Of a stretch of DNA of 64,000 nucleotides, positions 1 to 7,265 are shown piece by piece; within the stretch, counting starts at the first letter, position 1; every line of letters starts with the position of its first letter. The DNA comes from Marinobacter salexigens. GTDB taxonomy: Bacteria > Pseudomonadota > Gammaproteobacteria > Pseudomonadales > Oleiphilaceae. The notes under the pieces were generated by a model. The model did not search any database. It was not told the origin of the DNA and worked only from the letters and a program-made list of their open reading frames with translations. The DNA lies in NCBI RefSeq assembly GCF_018860765.1, contig NZ_JAHKPV010000001.1, positions 733,594-797,593 of the forward strand. The letters run 5' to 3'. A program made the translations under genes and the position numbers.

Positions 1-560
1 GACTCGGCGGTCAACCTGTCGCCGTTTAGATCGAGGCAGGCAATAGACTTGTAGCGGCTGTTTAAGCCAGCTAGAGGTACTTCGGTTTCAATCGGTACGT
101 GGAAGATAGCGCCCATGCTGGCGCGCACCACTTTTGGATTGTAAGGGTCAACACTACCGGGGCTGAGCAGGCAGCGAAAGCCGCCAAACCAAGCCAGTGT
201 GCGCAAAATAGTCCCGAGGTTACCCGGATCTTGAACTTCGTGCAGGTAAACGGTTTTTTCGCCGGGTTTTGGCGCAGGCAGGCTCTCGCTGTTTGGCATG
301 GGCACTACGGCGAGAATGCCCTGAGGCGTGCGGGTGTCGGCGAGCTGGGACATCTGGCGCTCGCTCACTTGATGGGTTTTGAACGGGCTGGCCCACTGTT
401 CATACCCGCCTGTTACATACAACTCGGATAAGCTCAGTTCAGGTTTGTGAGTAGCTGCTTTTTGCAGTTCCAAAACCAGATGTTCGCCTTCAACCAAATA
501 ATGGCTCAGCGACTGCCGGTATTTTTTGTGGTGTAACTTTTTGATGTCATCCAGCTTCAC
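1..560 (-). CDS. TrmH/SpoU family RNA 2'-O-methyltransferase, 3' end off the window
   Basis: SPOUT-fold methyltransferase expected to methylate a ribose 2'-OH in rRNA or tRNA using SAM. I translated it from a GTG start at 560; 186 residues are visible and the frame stays open through base 1, so the C-terminal SAM-binding knot is missing. A substrate-binding N-terminal part is followed by the SpoU motif DPGNLGTILRTLAWFGG and by NPKVVRASMGAIFHVPI. The GTG overlaps the TGA of the upstream FAD dehydrogenase (GTGA), so the two are probably translationally coupled. The family is clear; the target nucleotide cannot be told from this part. Confidence 0.88.
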   Translation of the reverse strand, partial: MKLDDIKKLHHKKYRQSLSHYLVEGEHLVLELQKAATHKPELSLSELYVTGGYEQWASPFKTHQVSERQMSQLADTRTPQGILAVVPMPNSESLPAPKPGEKTVYLHEVQDPGNLGTILRTLAWFGGFRCLLSPGSVDPYNPKVVRASMGAIFHVPIETEVPLAGLNSRYKSIACLDLNGDRLTAE

Positions 561-2194
561 TTATGAGCTCCGCTGTTATTTTCCAGATCGTCCAGCATGG
601 CTAGGGCCAGCGCCTCAGCAACTTTGATACCGTCCACGCCAGCAGAAAGAATGCCGCCAGCATAGCCTGCACCTTCACCGGCTGGATACAGGCCACGGGT
701 GTTTAGGCTTTGTAGGCTGGTGCGATCTCTGGTGATGCGCACGGGCGAAGATGTTCGAGTTTCAATGCCGGTCAAAATGGCGTCTTTTCGGTCAAAACCT
801 CGGATCTGTTTGCCGAAAGCCGGTAGGGCTTCACGGATGGCTTCGATGGCGTAAGGCGGCAGTGAAGGCGCTAAATCCCCTAACTTGATACCGGGCTTGT
901 AGGAGGGCTCCACTTCGCCCAATTCGGTAGACGCTTTGCGTTTGATGAAGTCCCCCACCAGCTGGGCAGGAGCGCAATAATCACTACCGCCGAGTGTGTA
1001 CGCTCGGGATTCCAGCGCCTCTTGAAATTCCACTCCGGCCAGGGGGCCTCCGGGGAAGTCTTCCTCTGGGTGAATGGCTACAACAATACCGGCATTGGCG
1101 TTGCGTTCGTTGCGGGAGTATTGGCTCATGCCGTTGGTAACAACTCGTTCAGGCTCAGAGGTTGCCGCCACCACCGTGCCGCCCGGGCACATACAGAAAC
1201 TGTAGACTGCCCGACCGTTGCTGGCGTGGTACACCAGCTTGTAGTCTGCTGCACCTAAGGCCGGGTGACCGGCGTATTTGCCCAACCGCGCATTGTCGAT
1301 CAGCGATTGCGGATGCTCGATGCGAAAGCCGATGGCAAAGGGCTTGGCTTCAATAAAAACGTCGTTCCGTTGGAGCATGCGGAAGGTGTCGCGCGCGCTG
1401 TGCCCAAGCGCCAGAATCACATATCGGCTGTCTAATCGCTCGCCGGAGGCCAATTCGACCCCGGCAACACGGCCATCGCGAACGCTCAGATTGGTGACTT
1501 TGCTTTCAAAGCGGATCTCGCCCCCAAGGCGGATGATCTCCTCACGCATGGTAGCCACCACGCCAGTAAGCCGGAAGGTGCCTATGTGGGGCTTGCTTAC
1601 GTACAAAATTTCATCGGGTGCTCCGGCCCGGATAAACTCATGCATGACCTTACGGCCATAGAACTTCGGGTCTTTTATCTGGCTGTACAGCTTGCCGTCG
1701 GAGAATAGGCCCGCACCGCCTTCGCCGAACTGTACGTTCGATTCTGGCGATAGCTGCTTTTTCCGCCACAAGGCCCAAGTGTCTTTGGTGCGGCGGCGTA
1801 CGTCTGTGCCGCGCTCCAGCACAATGGGCCGGAATCCCATCTGGGCTAGAATCAGAGCCGCGAAAAGGCCGCAGGGGCCGAATCCGATCACAATCGGGCG
1901 TTCGGTTAGGCCGGCGGGTGCCTTAGCAACTGGGTAATAGGCGGTATCGGGTGCTTGCCGGATGTGCTGGTCTTTTTCGAAACGGGCGAGAATGGCGTCT
2001 TCATTGCGCGCGTTCAGATCAACAATGTAAACGAACTTGATCTCAGTGTTTTTCTTACGGGCGTCGTAGCTGCGCTTGAATACGGTGAAATCCACCAGAT
2101 CGGCATCAATGATGCCCAAGCGTTCGAGTATCGCGGCCCGGAGGGCGCTTTCGGGGTGATCCAGCGGCAGCGCCAGTTCGGTAAGGCGGATCAT
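557..2194 (-). CDS. FAD-dependent dehydrogenase (COG2509-type)
   Basis: Predicted cytoplasmic flavoprotein oxidoreductase of about 545 residues. After an N-terminal domain of about 95 residues comes the dinucleotide-binding loop GFGPCGLFAAL, then the family block QFGEGGAGLFSDGKL, a second FAD region (LALGHSARDTF) and a C-terminal GEGAGYAGGILSAGVDG motif. The open frame reaches 2224, but I prefer the internal ATG at 2194, which begins MIRLTEL and has an AGGA Shine-Dalgarno about seven bases upstream. The members of this family are mostly uncharacterised, so substrate and physiological role are unknown. It precedes and overlaps the TrmH-type methyltransferase in an apparent two-gene operon. Confidence 0.85.
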   Translation of the reverse strand: MIRLTELALPLDHPESALRAAILERLGIIDADLVDFTVFKRSYDARKKNTEIKFVYIVDLNARNEDAILARFEKDQHIRQAPDTAYYPVAKAPAGLTERPIVIGFGPCGLFAALILAQMGFRPIVLERGTDVRRRTKDTWALWRKKQLSPESNVQFGEGGAGLFSDGKLYSQIKDPKFYGRKVMHEFIRAGAPDEILYVSKPHIGTFRLTGVVATMREEIIRLGGEIRFESKVTNLSVRDGRVAGVELASGERLDSRYVILALGHSARDTFRMLQRNDVFIEAKPFAIGFRIEHPQSLIDNARLGKYAGHPALGAADYKLVYHASNGRAVYSFCMCPGGTVVAATSEPERVVTNGMSQYSRNERNANAGIVVAIHPEEDFPGGPLAGVEFQEALESRAYTLGGSDYCAPAQLVGDFIKRKASTELGEVEPSYKPGIKLGDLAPSLPPYAIEAIREALPAFGKQIRGFDRKDAILTGIETRTSSPVRITRDRTSLQSLNTRGLYPAGEGAGYAGGILSAGVDGIKVAEALALAMLDDLENNSGAHK

Positions 2195-2379
2195 AATAGG
2201 TCCTGCGCGGTCTCTAGCCGCCAATGGCGGTTCAGATGCCGAGTATAAGAAATCGGAAAATAATGCGGCAATTGTACGTGCGGTTCGTGTGGTTGTCAGG
2301 GTTTTGCCGGGAGTGCCCGCGACACGTACAATGAAAGCTTGAGTAACCCCTTTTTTGATACACCTTTTAAAGAACCCCT

Positions 2380-3000
2380 ATGGCACGTTCCAAAAGCAGT
2401 GGCCGCTGGCTTGATGAGCACGTAAACGATCCCTTCGTGAAACAGGCGCAGGTCGATGGCTATCGCTCCCGGGCCAGTTACAAACTTCTTGAAATCAACA
2501 AAAAAGACAGGTTAATTCATCCCAACATGGTGGTGATGGACCTTGGCTCGGCGCCGGGAGGTTGGTCGCAGGTGGCGGTCAATCTGGTGGGCCACAAGGG
2601 CAGGGTGTTGGCGTCAGACATATTGCCAATGGATGCCGTTGCCGGTGTGGAGTTTGTGCAAGGAGACTTTACAGAAGACTCGGTATTCGATGCCATTATG
2701 GAAGCGCTCGGCGATAGCCGTGTGGATGTTGTGATTTCTGACATGGCTCCGAATATCAGTGGTGTCACTGTAGCTGATCAGGCCTCGTCGATGTACTTGG
2801 TGGAACTTGCTTTGGATATGGCTGGACAGGTACTCAAACCCAAGGGCAGCTTTGTGGCCAAGGTGTTTCAAGGCGAAGGCTACGATGAGTATTTGAAAGC
2901 CGCTAGAGAGGTATTCGATAAGGTGGTGGTGCGTAAGCCAGATTCTTCCCGCGCCCGCTCCCGGGAAGTTTATGTTGTAGGCAAGGGTTTCAAAGGCTGA
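2380..3000 (+). CDS. rlmE: 23S rRNA (uridine-2552-2'-O)-methyltransferase RlmE/FtsJ
   Basis: Methylates U2552 in the A-loop of 23S rRNA late in 50S assembly. At 206 residues it matches the family length (209 in E. coli). The SAM motif [15 protein letters not shown] lies near residues 49-63. The four catalytic K-D-K-E positions can be placed at YRSRASYK (Lys35), [14 protein letters not shown] and SREVYVV. In E. coli and many relatives ftsJ sits directly upstream of ftsH; here it stands alone, between divergent and convergent neighbours, so it must have its own promoter in 2195-2379. Confidence 0.97.
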   Translation: MARSKSSGRWLDEHVNDPFVKQAQVDGYRSRASYKLLEINKKDRLIHPNMVVMDLGSAPGGWSQVAVNLVGHKGRVLASDILPMDAVAGVEFVQGDFTEDSVFDAIMEALGDSRVDVVISDMAPNISGVTVADQASSMYLVELALDMAGQVLKPKGSFVAKVFQGEGYDEYLKAAREVFDKVVVRKPDSSRARSREVYVVGKGFKG

Positions 3001-3019
3001 ATTTGCCAACCGTGTAAGC

Positions 3020-3050
3020 AAAAAAGGGGCACCTGAAGTTTCAGGGCCCC
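3020..3050 (-). terminator. Rho-independent terminator of the YqhD-type gene
   Basis: The stem GGGGC-A-CCTGAA / TTCAGG-GCCCC (3026-3050) has a two-base loop and is followed on the minus strand by six T (3025-3020). It lies 23 bases past the stop of the minus-strand alcohol dehydrogenase gene. There is no T tract on the plus side, so it probably serves mainly the minus strand. Confidence 0.85.
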
Positions 3051-3072
3051 GCAAAAGAAAAACGGTTTTTGC

Positions 3073-4230
3073 TTACAGGCTTGCTTGAAGCACCCGACGG
3101 CATACATCGGGCGTGACGTTGCCGTGCTCACCAAGCGCTGTCATACCGTGGCTTTCGAGGCTTTTGATCAATGGCTCGATGTGCTCTTCGCCAAGGCCGT
3201 AGTCGCCAAGGCGCGTTTTAACACCGAGTGACTCGAAGAAGTCTTGAGTTTTGGCAATCGCGGCCTCGGCTTTTTCCTCAGTGCTTCCCTCACGAATACC
3301 CCACACCCGCTCGCCGTACTGAACCAATTTGTCCAGTTTGGATGCTTTGCGCTCACGTAGCATTGATGGCAGCACAATGGCTAACGTCTGAGCGTGATCC
3401 AGATTGTGCAAGGCGGTCAGTTCATGCCCCAGCATGTGTGTGGCCCAATCTTGGGGCACACCGCTACCAATAAGCCCATTCAGAGCCAATGTCGCTGTCC
3501 ACATTAGGCTGGCCCTAACCTGATAGTTCTCGGGCTCCGCGATGGCTTGTTCGCCGATTTCGGAGAGTGTCAGTAGTAGGCCTTCTGCAAAACGATCCTG
3601 TACGGGCGACTGAGCTGGGTAGGTTAGATACTGTTCGACCACATGAACGAAGGCATCTACAACGCCATTGCCCACCTGAGGCAGAGGTAAGGTGTAAGTT
3701 TTAGTGGGGTCGAGTATTGAAAACTGCGGAAATACAAGGTCACTATGGAACGGTAACTTCGCCTTCAGCGACCGACGAGTGACCACGGCACCTTTGTTCA
3801 TCTCAGAGCCTGTGGCAGGGAGAGTCAGCACCGAACCAAAAGGTAGTGCGCTTTTAATATTGCTGCCGCCTTTGAGAAGGATATCCCATTCATCACCCTC
3901 AAAAACCGCGGCTGCCGCTACAAACTTAGTGCCATCGATGACTGACCCACCACCTACAGCTAGCAGGAAATCTATATTCTGTTCGCGCACCTGTGCAACG
4001 GCTTTGGTCAACGTTTCAAAGCTTGGGTTTGGCTCAATACCGCCAAACTCGGTTACTTGACGGTCGCCAAGTGCTTGGGTGACTTCACCCAAAGTGCCGG
4101 TGCGGCGAGCGCTTTCACCACCAAACAGTACGAGTACCTTGGCATTTTTAGGGACAAGTTTATCGAGCTCGGCAATTTTGCCTTCACCGAAGGCGATGCG
4201 GGTTGGGTTGTAAAAATTAAAGTTATTCAT
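3073..4230 (-). CDS. yqhD: Iron-containing alcohol dehydrogenase, YqhD-type aldehyde reductase
   Basis: Group III alcohol dehydrogenase that in E. coli YqhD reduces short toxic aldehydes (acrolein, glyoxal, butanal) with NADPH. Length 385 against 387 in E. coli. It shows the opening NFNFYNPTRIAFGEG, the cofactor motif AVGGGSVIDGTKF and metal-ligand segments NGVVDAFVHVVEQY (Asp, His) and HMLGHELTALHNLDHAQ (two His). AAGGA lies six bases before the ATG. Upstream of its start is an inverted repeat (4266-4280) also found before the NemR-type gene, so the sequence itself suggests repression by NemR and induction by electrophiles. Exact substrate is unknown. Confidence 0.92.
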   Translation of the reverse strand: MNNFNFYNPTRIAFGEGKIAELDKLVPKNAKVLVLFGGESARRTGTLGEVTQALGDRQVTEFGGIEPNPSFETLTKAVAQVREQNIDFLLAVGGGSVIDGTKFVAAAAVFEGDEWDILLKGGSNIKSALPFGSVLTLPATGSEMNKGAVVTRRSLKAKLPFHSDLVFPQFSILDPTKTYTLPLPQVGNGVVDAFVHVVEQYLTYPAQSPVQDRFAEGLLLTLSEIGEQAIAEPENYQVRASLMWTATLALNGLIGSGVPQDWATHMLGHELTALHNLDHAQTLAIVLPSMLRERKASKLDKLVQYGERVWGIREGSTEEKAEAAIAKTQDFFESLGVKTRLGDYGLGEEHIEPLIKSLESHGMTALGEHGNVTPDVCRRVLQASL

Positions 4231-4265
4231 TTGGAATCCTTAATGTTGATTTTGTAGATATAAAA

Positions 4266-4280
4266 TAGACCGGTCGACTA
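4266..4280. promoter_or_regulatory. Predicted NemR-type operator upstream of yqhD
   Basis: TAGAC-CGGTC-GACTA: a TAGAC-N5-GTCTA dyad with one mismatch and the same central CGGTC as the copy at 4924-4938. It lies 36 bases upstream of the yqhD start, where a repressor would block transcription. Confidence 0.75.
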
Positions 4281-4321
4281 GGTTTTAGGCAAAAAACAGT
4301 CCGCATTAGATAAACGTTGAT

Positions 4322-4903
4322 CTAATTTATGAGCAGTTTTTGAGTGCAGGCCATGGCATGCGCCATGTGTTGGTCGTCTCGATGAAGCTTGGTCAGCAGG
4401 CTTGCGCCAAGCCAAAGCTGATAAAGACTTGCCGCCAGTTGTCGGGCGTTTTGGTCAGGTATAGAACCTTCAGTAATGGCGGCTTCGACGCATCGGGTAA
4501 TCCCGCCGATAATCCGGTCAGTGCCGTCTTTCAATGTCAGGCGCATGGCTTCAGATAAATCGGCGACTTCAGCGCTCAGCTTCACCACTAAACAGTCCCT
4601 CAAACCTACAGGGCCGCAGTATTGTTGCTGCCAGTCGTGCCAGTACCTCATGAGTCGATCTAGTGCCGACTCGCTGCTATCACTGAATCGAGTCTCCAGA
4701 TTGTCCATGTAATCGACAAAGTAAGCCTCCAGTACCGCTTGGCCAAAGCTCTCTTTCGACCGGAAGTAGTGGTAGAAGGAGCCTTTCGGCACACCTGCTT
4801 GCTGGAGAATAGCGCTCAGGCCAACCGAGCTGAAACCTTGCGCCGCGAGAATATCGCGACCAGTAGTCAGTAGGTGTTGGCAGGTGTCTTTATGTCGATT
4901 CAT
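4322..4903 (-). CDS. nemR: TetR-family electrophile-sensing repressor, NemR-type
   Basis: About 193 residues. The N-terminal helix-turn-helix reads LSAILQQAGVPKGSFYHYFRSKE, very close to my recollection of E. coli NemR, and so does the C-terminal segment DCLVVKLSAEVADLSEAMR. NemR derepresses when cysteines are modified by N-ethylmaleimide, methylglyoxal or HOCl. Cysteines matching NemR C98 (QQYCG) and C106 (RDCLV) are kept, while the position matching C116 is alanine. The frame opens at 4963, but that would overlap both the upstream stop and the operator, so I choose the ATG at 4903. A matching operator lies 21 bases before it, suggesting autoregulation. Confidence 0.87.
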   Translation of the reverse strand: MNRHKDTCQHLLTTGRDILAAQGFSSVGLSAILQQAGVPKGSFYHYFRSKESFGQAVLEAYFVDYMDNLETRFSDSSESALDRLMRYWHDWQQQYCGPVGLRDCLVVKLSAEVADLSEAMRLTLKDGTDRIIGGITRCVEAAITEGSIPDQNARQLAASLYQLWLGASLLTKLHRDDQHMAHAMACTQKLLIN

Positions 4904-4923
4904 GGCGCCATGGTAAAGATGAT

Positions 4924-4938
4924 TAGACCGGTCGTCTA
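4924..4938. promoter_or_regulatory. Predicted NemR-type operator upstream of nemR
   Basis: TAGAC-CGGTC-GTCTA, a perfect 5-bp dyad with a 5-bp spacer, placed between the stop of the deacetylase gene (4944) and the repressor start (4903). A near-identical copy precedes yqhD. Confidence 0.8.
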
Positions 4939-4943
4939 GTTGT

Positions 4944-5978
4944 TTATTGTTTCTCGGACTCAAAGCCCTGCATCACGTTCACCACATTCACTCCAATGGC
5001 GTCCACATCGTAGCCGCCTTCCATAGTGAACACGGTAGGCAGCCCGAGTTGGGCAATACGTTCGCCCAGTGAGACATAGTCTGTTGATTTCAGCTTAAAG
5101 AATGAAATCGGATCTTCCTCGAAAGTATCCACACCCAACGCAATTATCAGGGCGCTTGGTTGGAAATCGGCAATACGTTTACAGGCTGTTTCCAATCCTC
5201 TGCTCCACTCACTGTAAGGCGTTCCGGGAGGATAAATCACGTTGAGATTATAGCCTTTCCCATCGCCTTCTCCGGTTTCATCTTCAAAGCCCAGAAAGTG
5301 GGGGAACACGAGGTCGGGGTCTCCGTGCAGGCTGATGGTCAGCACATCACTGCGATCGTAGAAAATGGCCTGCGTGCCATTGCCATGGTGAAAATCCACA
5401 TCCAGAATGGCAACACGTTCGTAGCCTTGGTCTCGAAACGCCTGTGCAGCAATGGCGGCGTTGTTGAAGAAGCAGTAGCCCCCGAAGAGATCAGCATGGG
5501 CGTGATGGCCGGGTGGGCGACACAGCGCAAACGCAGCCCTTTCGCCGTTTGCGACCAACTTTTGTGCTGTTAGTGCGACGTTGGCAGAGGCGCAGGCTGC
5601 TTCCCAAGTACCGTTAGAAATGGAGGTTTCGGCTGCAAAGCTAAAGTACCCAAGGCGGCCATCAATGTCTTTGGGCATGCGGGGTCGCATACCCCGGCCA
5701 CACCACACAGCTGGAATAGCCTCCCCCGGTTTCCCTTCAGCCACCCAATCTGCCCAGCAATGTTCCAGAAACTCCACGTAATCGGCTGTATGCACCCGCT
5801 TTACAGGTTCCAAACCAAACTCGTCTGGCTCAATCACTTCTCCCAGAGTTTGTGACCTCACTCGGGCCAGAATGGTCTCCGCACGGGATGGCTTTTCATG
5901 GGGTTCGATCAGGATTCCGCCATCCAGCTCGGTTTTAGCAGAACGGAGGCTGTGCAAAGGTGAGAAAACAGTTTTCAT
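4944..5978 (-). CDS. Histone-deacetylase-superfamily amidohydrolase, acetylpolyamine-type
   Basis: Zinc amidohydrolase expected to remove acetyl groups from acetylated polyamines or similar small amides. Length 344, close to Mycoplana AphA (341). It shows the PPGHHA catalytic His pair, GGYCFFNNAAIAAQ, the zinc-ligand motif DVDFHHGNGTQ, the third Asp ligand in LGVDTFEEDP and the C-terminal EGGYD with the usual Gly-Gly-Tyr. The family is firm; acetylpolyamine specificity is inferred from length and motif style. It is followed after 40 bases by the NemR-type repressor and may be co-transcribed with it, which would be a new link between polyamine deacetylation and electrophile response. Confidence 0.9.
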   Translation of the reverse strand: MKTVFSPLHSLRSAKTELDGGILIEPHEKPSRAETILARVRSQTLGEVIEPDEFGLEPVKRVHTADYVEFLEHCWADWVAEGKPGEAIPAVWCGRGMRPRMPKDIDGRLGYFSFAAETSISNGTWEAACASANVALTAQKLVANGERAAFALCRPPGHHAHADLFGGYCFFNNAAIAAQAFRDQGYERVAILDVDFHHGNGTQAIFYDRSDVLTISLHGDPDLVFPHFLGFEDETGEGDGKGYNLNVIYPPGTPYSEWSRGLETACKRIADFQPSALIIALGVDTFEEDPISFFKLKSTDYVSLGERIAQLGLPTVFTMEGGYDVDAIGVNVVNVMQGFESEKQ

Positions 5979-6137
5979 AGGGTGCTATCCGGATCAGTTT
6001 GGTGTTCGACTTTGCCATAGCTTTTGCGGTGGCTCAAACTAAGCTAAGGTGTTTTGGTGGCGTATTTTGGTCTATTGTCAGAGCGTACAACTATGCTGAG
6101 AATTACCTCATTCACTATCGGATAAAAGGTTTCTTTT

Positions 6138-6428
6138 ATGGCGAACGAAAGTTATCACGAACCTGTTGGCGAATTGACTGATGAAACCCGAGAGATGCAC
6201 CGGGCCGTAAGCTCCCTAATGGAAGAGTTTGAAGCGGTAGATTGGTACAACCAGCGGATGGACGCTTGCAAGGATCCGGAACTGAAAGCAATTCTTGAGC
6301 ACAATCGCGATGAAGAAAAGGAACACGCCGCCATGGTACTGGAGTGGATACGCAGAAGAGATCCAGTGATGGATAAGCACCTGCGGGAATTCCTGTTTAC
6401 CGAAGGCCCGATTGGCCACCACGATTGA
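6138..6428 (+). CDS. Encapsulated-ferritin (EncFtn) family protein, short form without targeting tail
   Basis: A 96-residue two-helix iron-binding protein. As remembered, the Rhodospirillum rubrum EncFtn iron centre uses Glu32, Glu62 and His65, formed across a dimer. Here Glu30, Glu60 and His63 keep the same 30- and 3-residue spacing, and Trp36-Tyr37 match Trp38-Tyr39. The segments ELTDETREMHRA and HNRDEEKEHAAMVLEWIRR are typical. EncFtn proteins normally carry a C-terminal extension that docks into an encapsulin shell encoded next door. This protein ends about 20 residues after WIRRRDP with no such tail, and no shell gene lies nearby. AAAGG precedes the ATG by eight bases. Confidence 0.88.
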   Translation: MANESYHEPVGELTDETREMHRAVSSLMEEFEAVDWYNQRMDACKDPELKAILEHNRDEEKEHAAMVLEWIRRRDPVMDKHLREFLFTEGPIGHHD

Positions 6429-6443
6429 ACGGGCGTAGTCGCT

Positions 6444-7157
6444 ATGTTGTACCCCTTGTCGACGCTTGCGCTGGCACCGGTGCTTATCGGTCAGGGGCGC
6501 TATGTACGCCGGGTAACTCCGAGCTTGCAGGAGCCTGAAGGGGACCGTCAGGGTAGCCTTGGCGAAGGACCGGAACTCCGCCTGCTTATTCTCGGGGACT
6601 CGGCTGCCGCCGGGGTGGGAGTGACTACTCAGCAGGATGCGCTGGCGGGCCAGTTGGTTCGCGAGCTTGCCAGCGATCACCGCGTTATTTGGCGCTTGTT
6701 GGCAGAGACTGGCCACAAAGCGGCCGATGTTTTGGCTGCGCTCAATGCCTCGCCTCATAATCATTATGACGTTGTGTTGGTTTCTGTTGGTGTTAACGAT
6801 GTGACTGGCCGCACTGGTAACAGGCAGTGGCTTACTGCACTCAATGAGCTGTCGGACCGATTAATTAATGGCATGAGCGCCACCCGCGTTATTTTTACCG
6901 CCATTCCTCCTATGCATCTTTTTCCAGCCTTGCCGCAGCCTTTACGCTGGTATCTGGGTATGCGGGCCAAACAGCTGAACACGTTGATGGAGAACCTCTG
7001 TAATAACTGGAACTCTGGGGTGGGCAGCCTTGAGTATCTTTGCATTTCCTTTCCTTTAGAGCCCGGTTTCATGGCTTCGGACGGCTTTCATCCAGGATTG
7101 GATGCCTACGGAGTGTGGGCCGAGCACGCTGCAGCCAGTATTCGCAAGCTGGCCTAA
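6444..7157 (+). CDS. SGNH/GDSL-family esterase or lipase, probably membrane-anchored or exported
   Basis: Serine esterase of the SGNH fold, 237 residues. Block I is LLILGDSAAAGVGV (nucleophile Ser). The block II Gly is around ETGHKAADVL, block III is VSVGVNDVTG (Asn), and the Asp-His dyad is ASDGFHPG near the C-terminus. The first 20 residues are hydrophobic and may act as an uncleaved signal or anchor. It starts 15 bases after the EncFtn stop, so the two are probably co-transcribed, although no functional link is obvious. The substrate is not predictable from the sequence. Confidence 0.88.
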   Translation: MLYPLSTLALAPVLIGQGRYVRRVTPSLQEPEGDRQGSLGEGPELRLLILGDSAAAGVGVTTQQDALAGQLVRELASDHRVIWRLLAETGHKAADVLAALNASPHNHYDVVLVSVGVNDVTGRTGNRQWLTALNELSDRLINGMSATRVIFTAIPPMHLFPALPQPLRWYLGMRAKQLNTLMENLCNNWNSGVGSLEYLCISFPLEPGFMASDGFHPGLDAYGVWAEHAAASIRKLA

Positions 7158-7265
7158 TATCAGGGGTTTTAGACCCCACCTGCCAACCACTATCGGTACC
7201 CGGTTGCGCTATCGTGATTCTCAATGTGTTAACTGAATAACGACAGCGAAATTGAGAGGCCGGCT

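Noticed and set aside
4904..4963. Upstream start for the NemR-type gene at 4963
   Set aside because: It would overlap the deacetylase stop and contain the operator in its coding sequence; the ATG at 4903 fits TetR-family length better.
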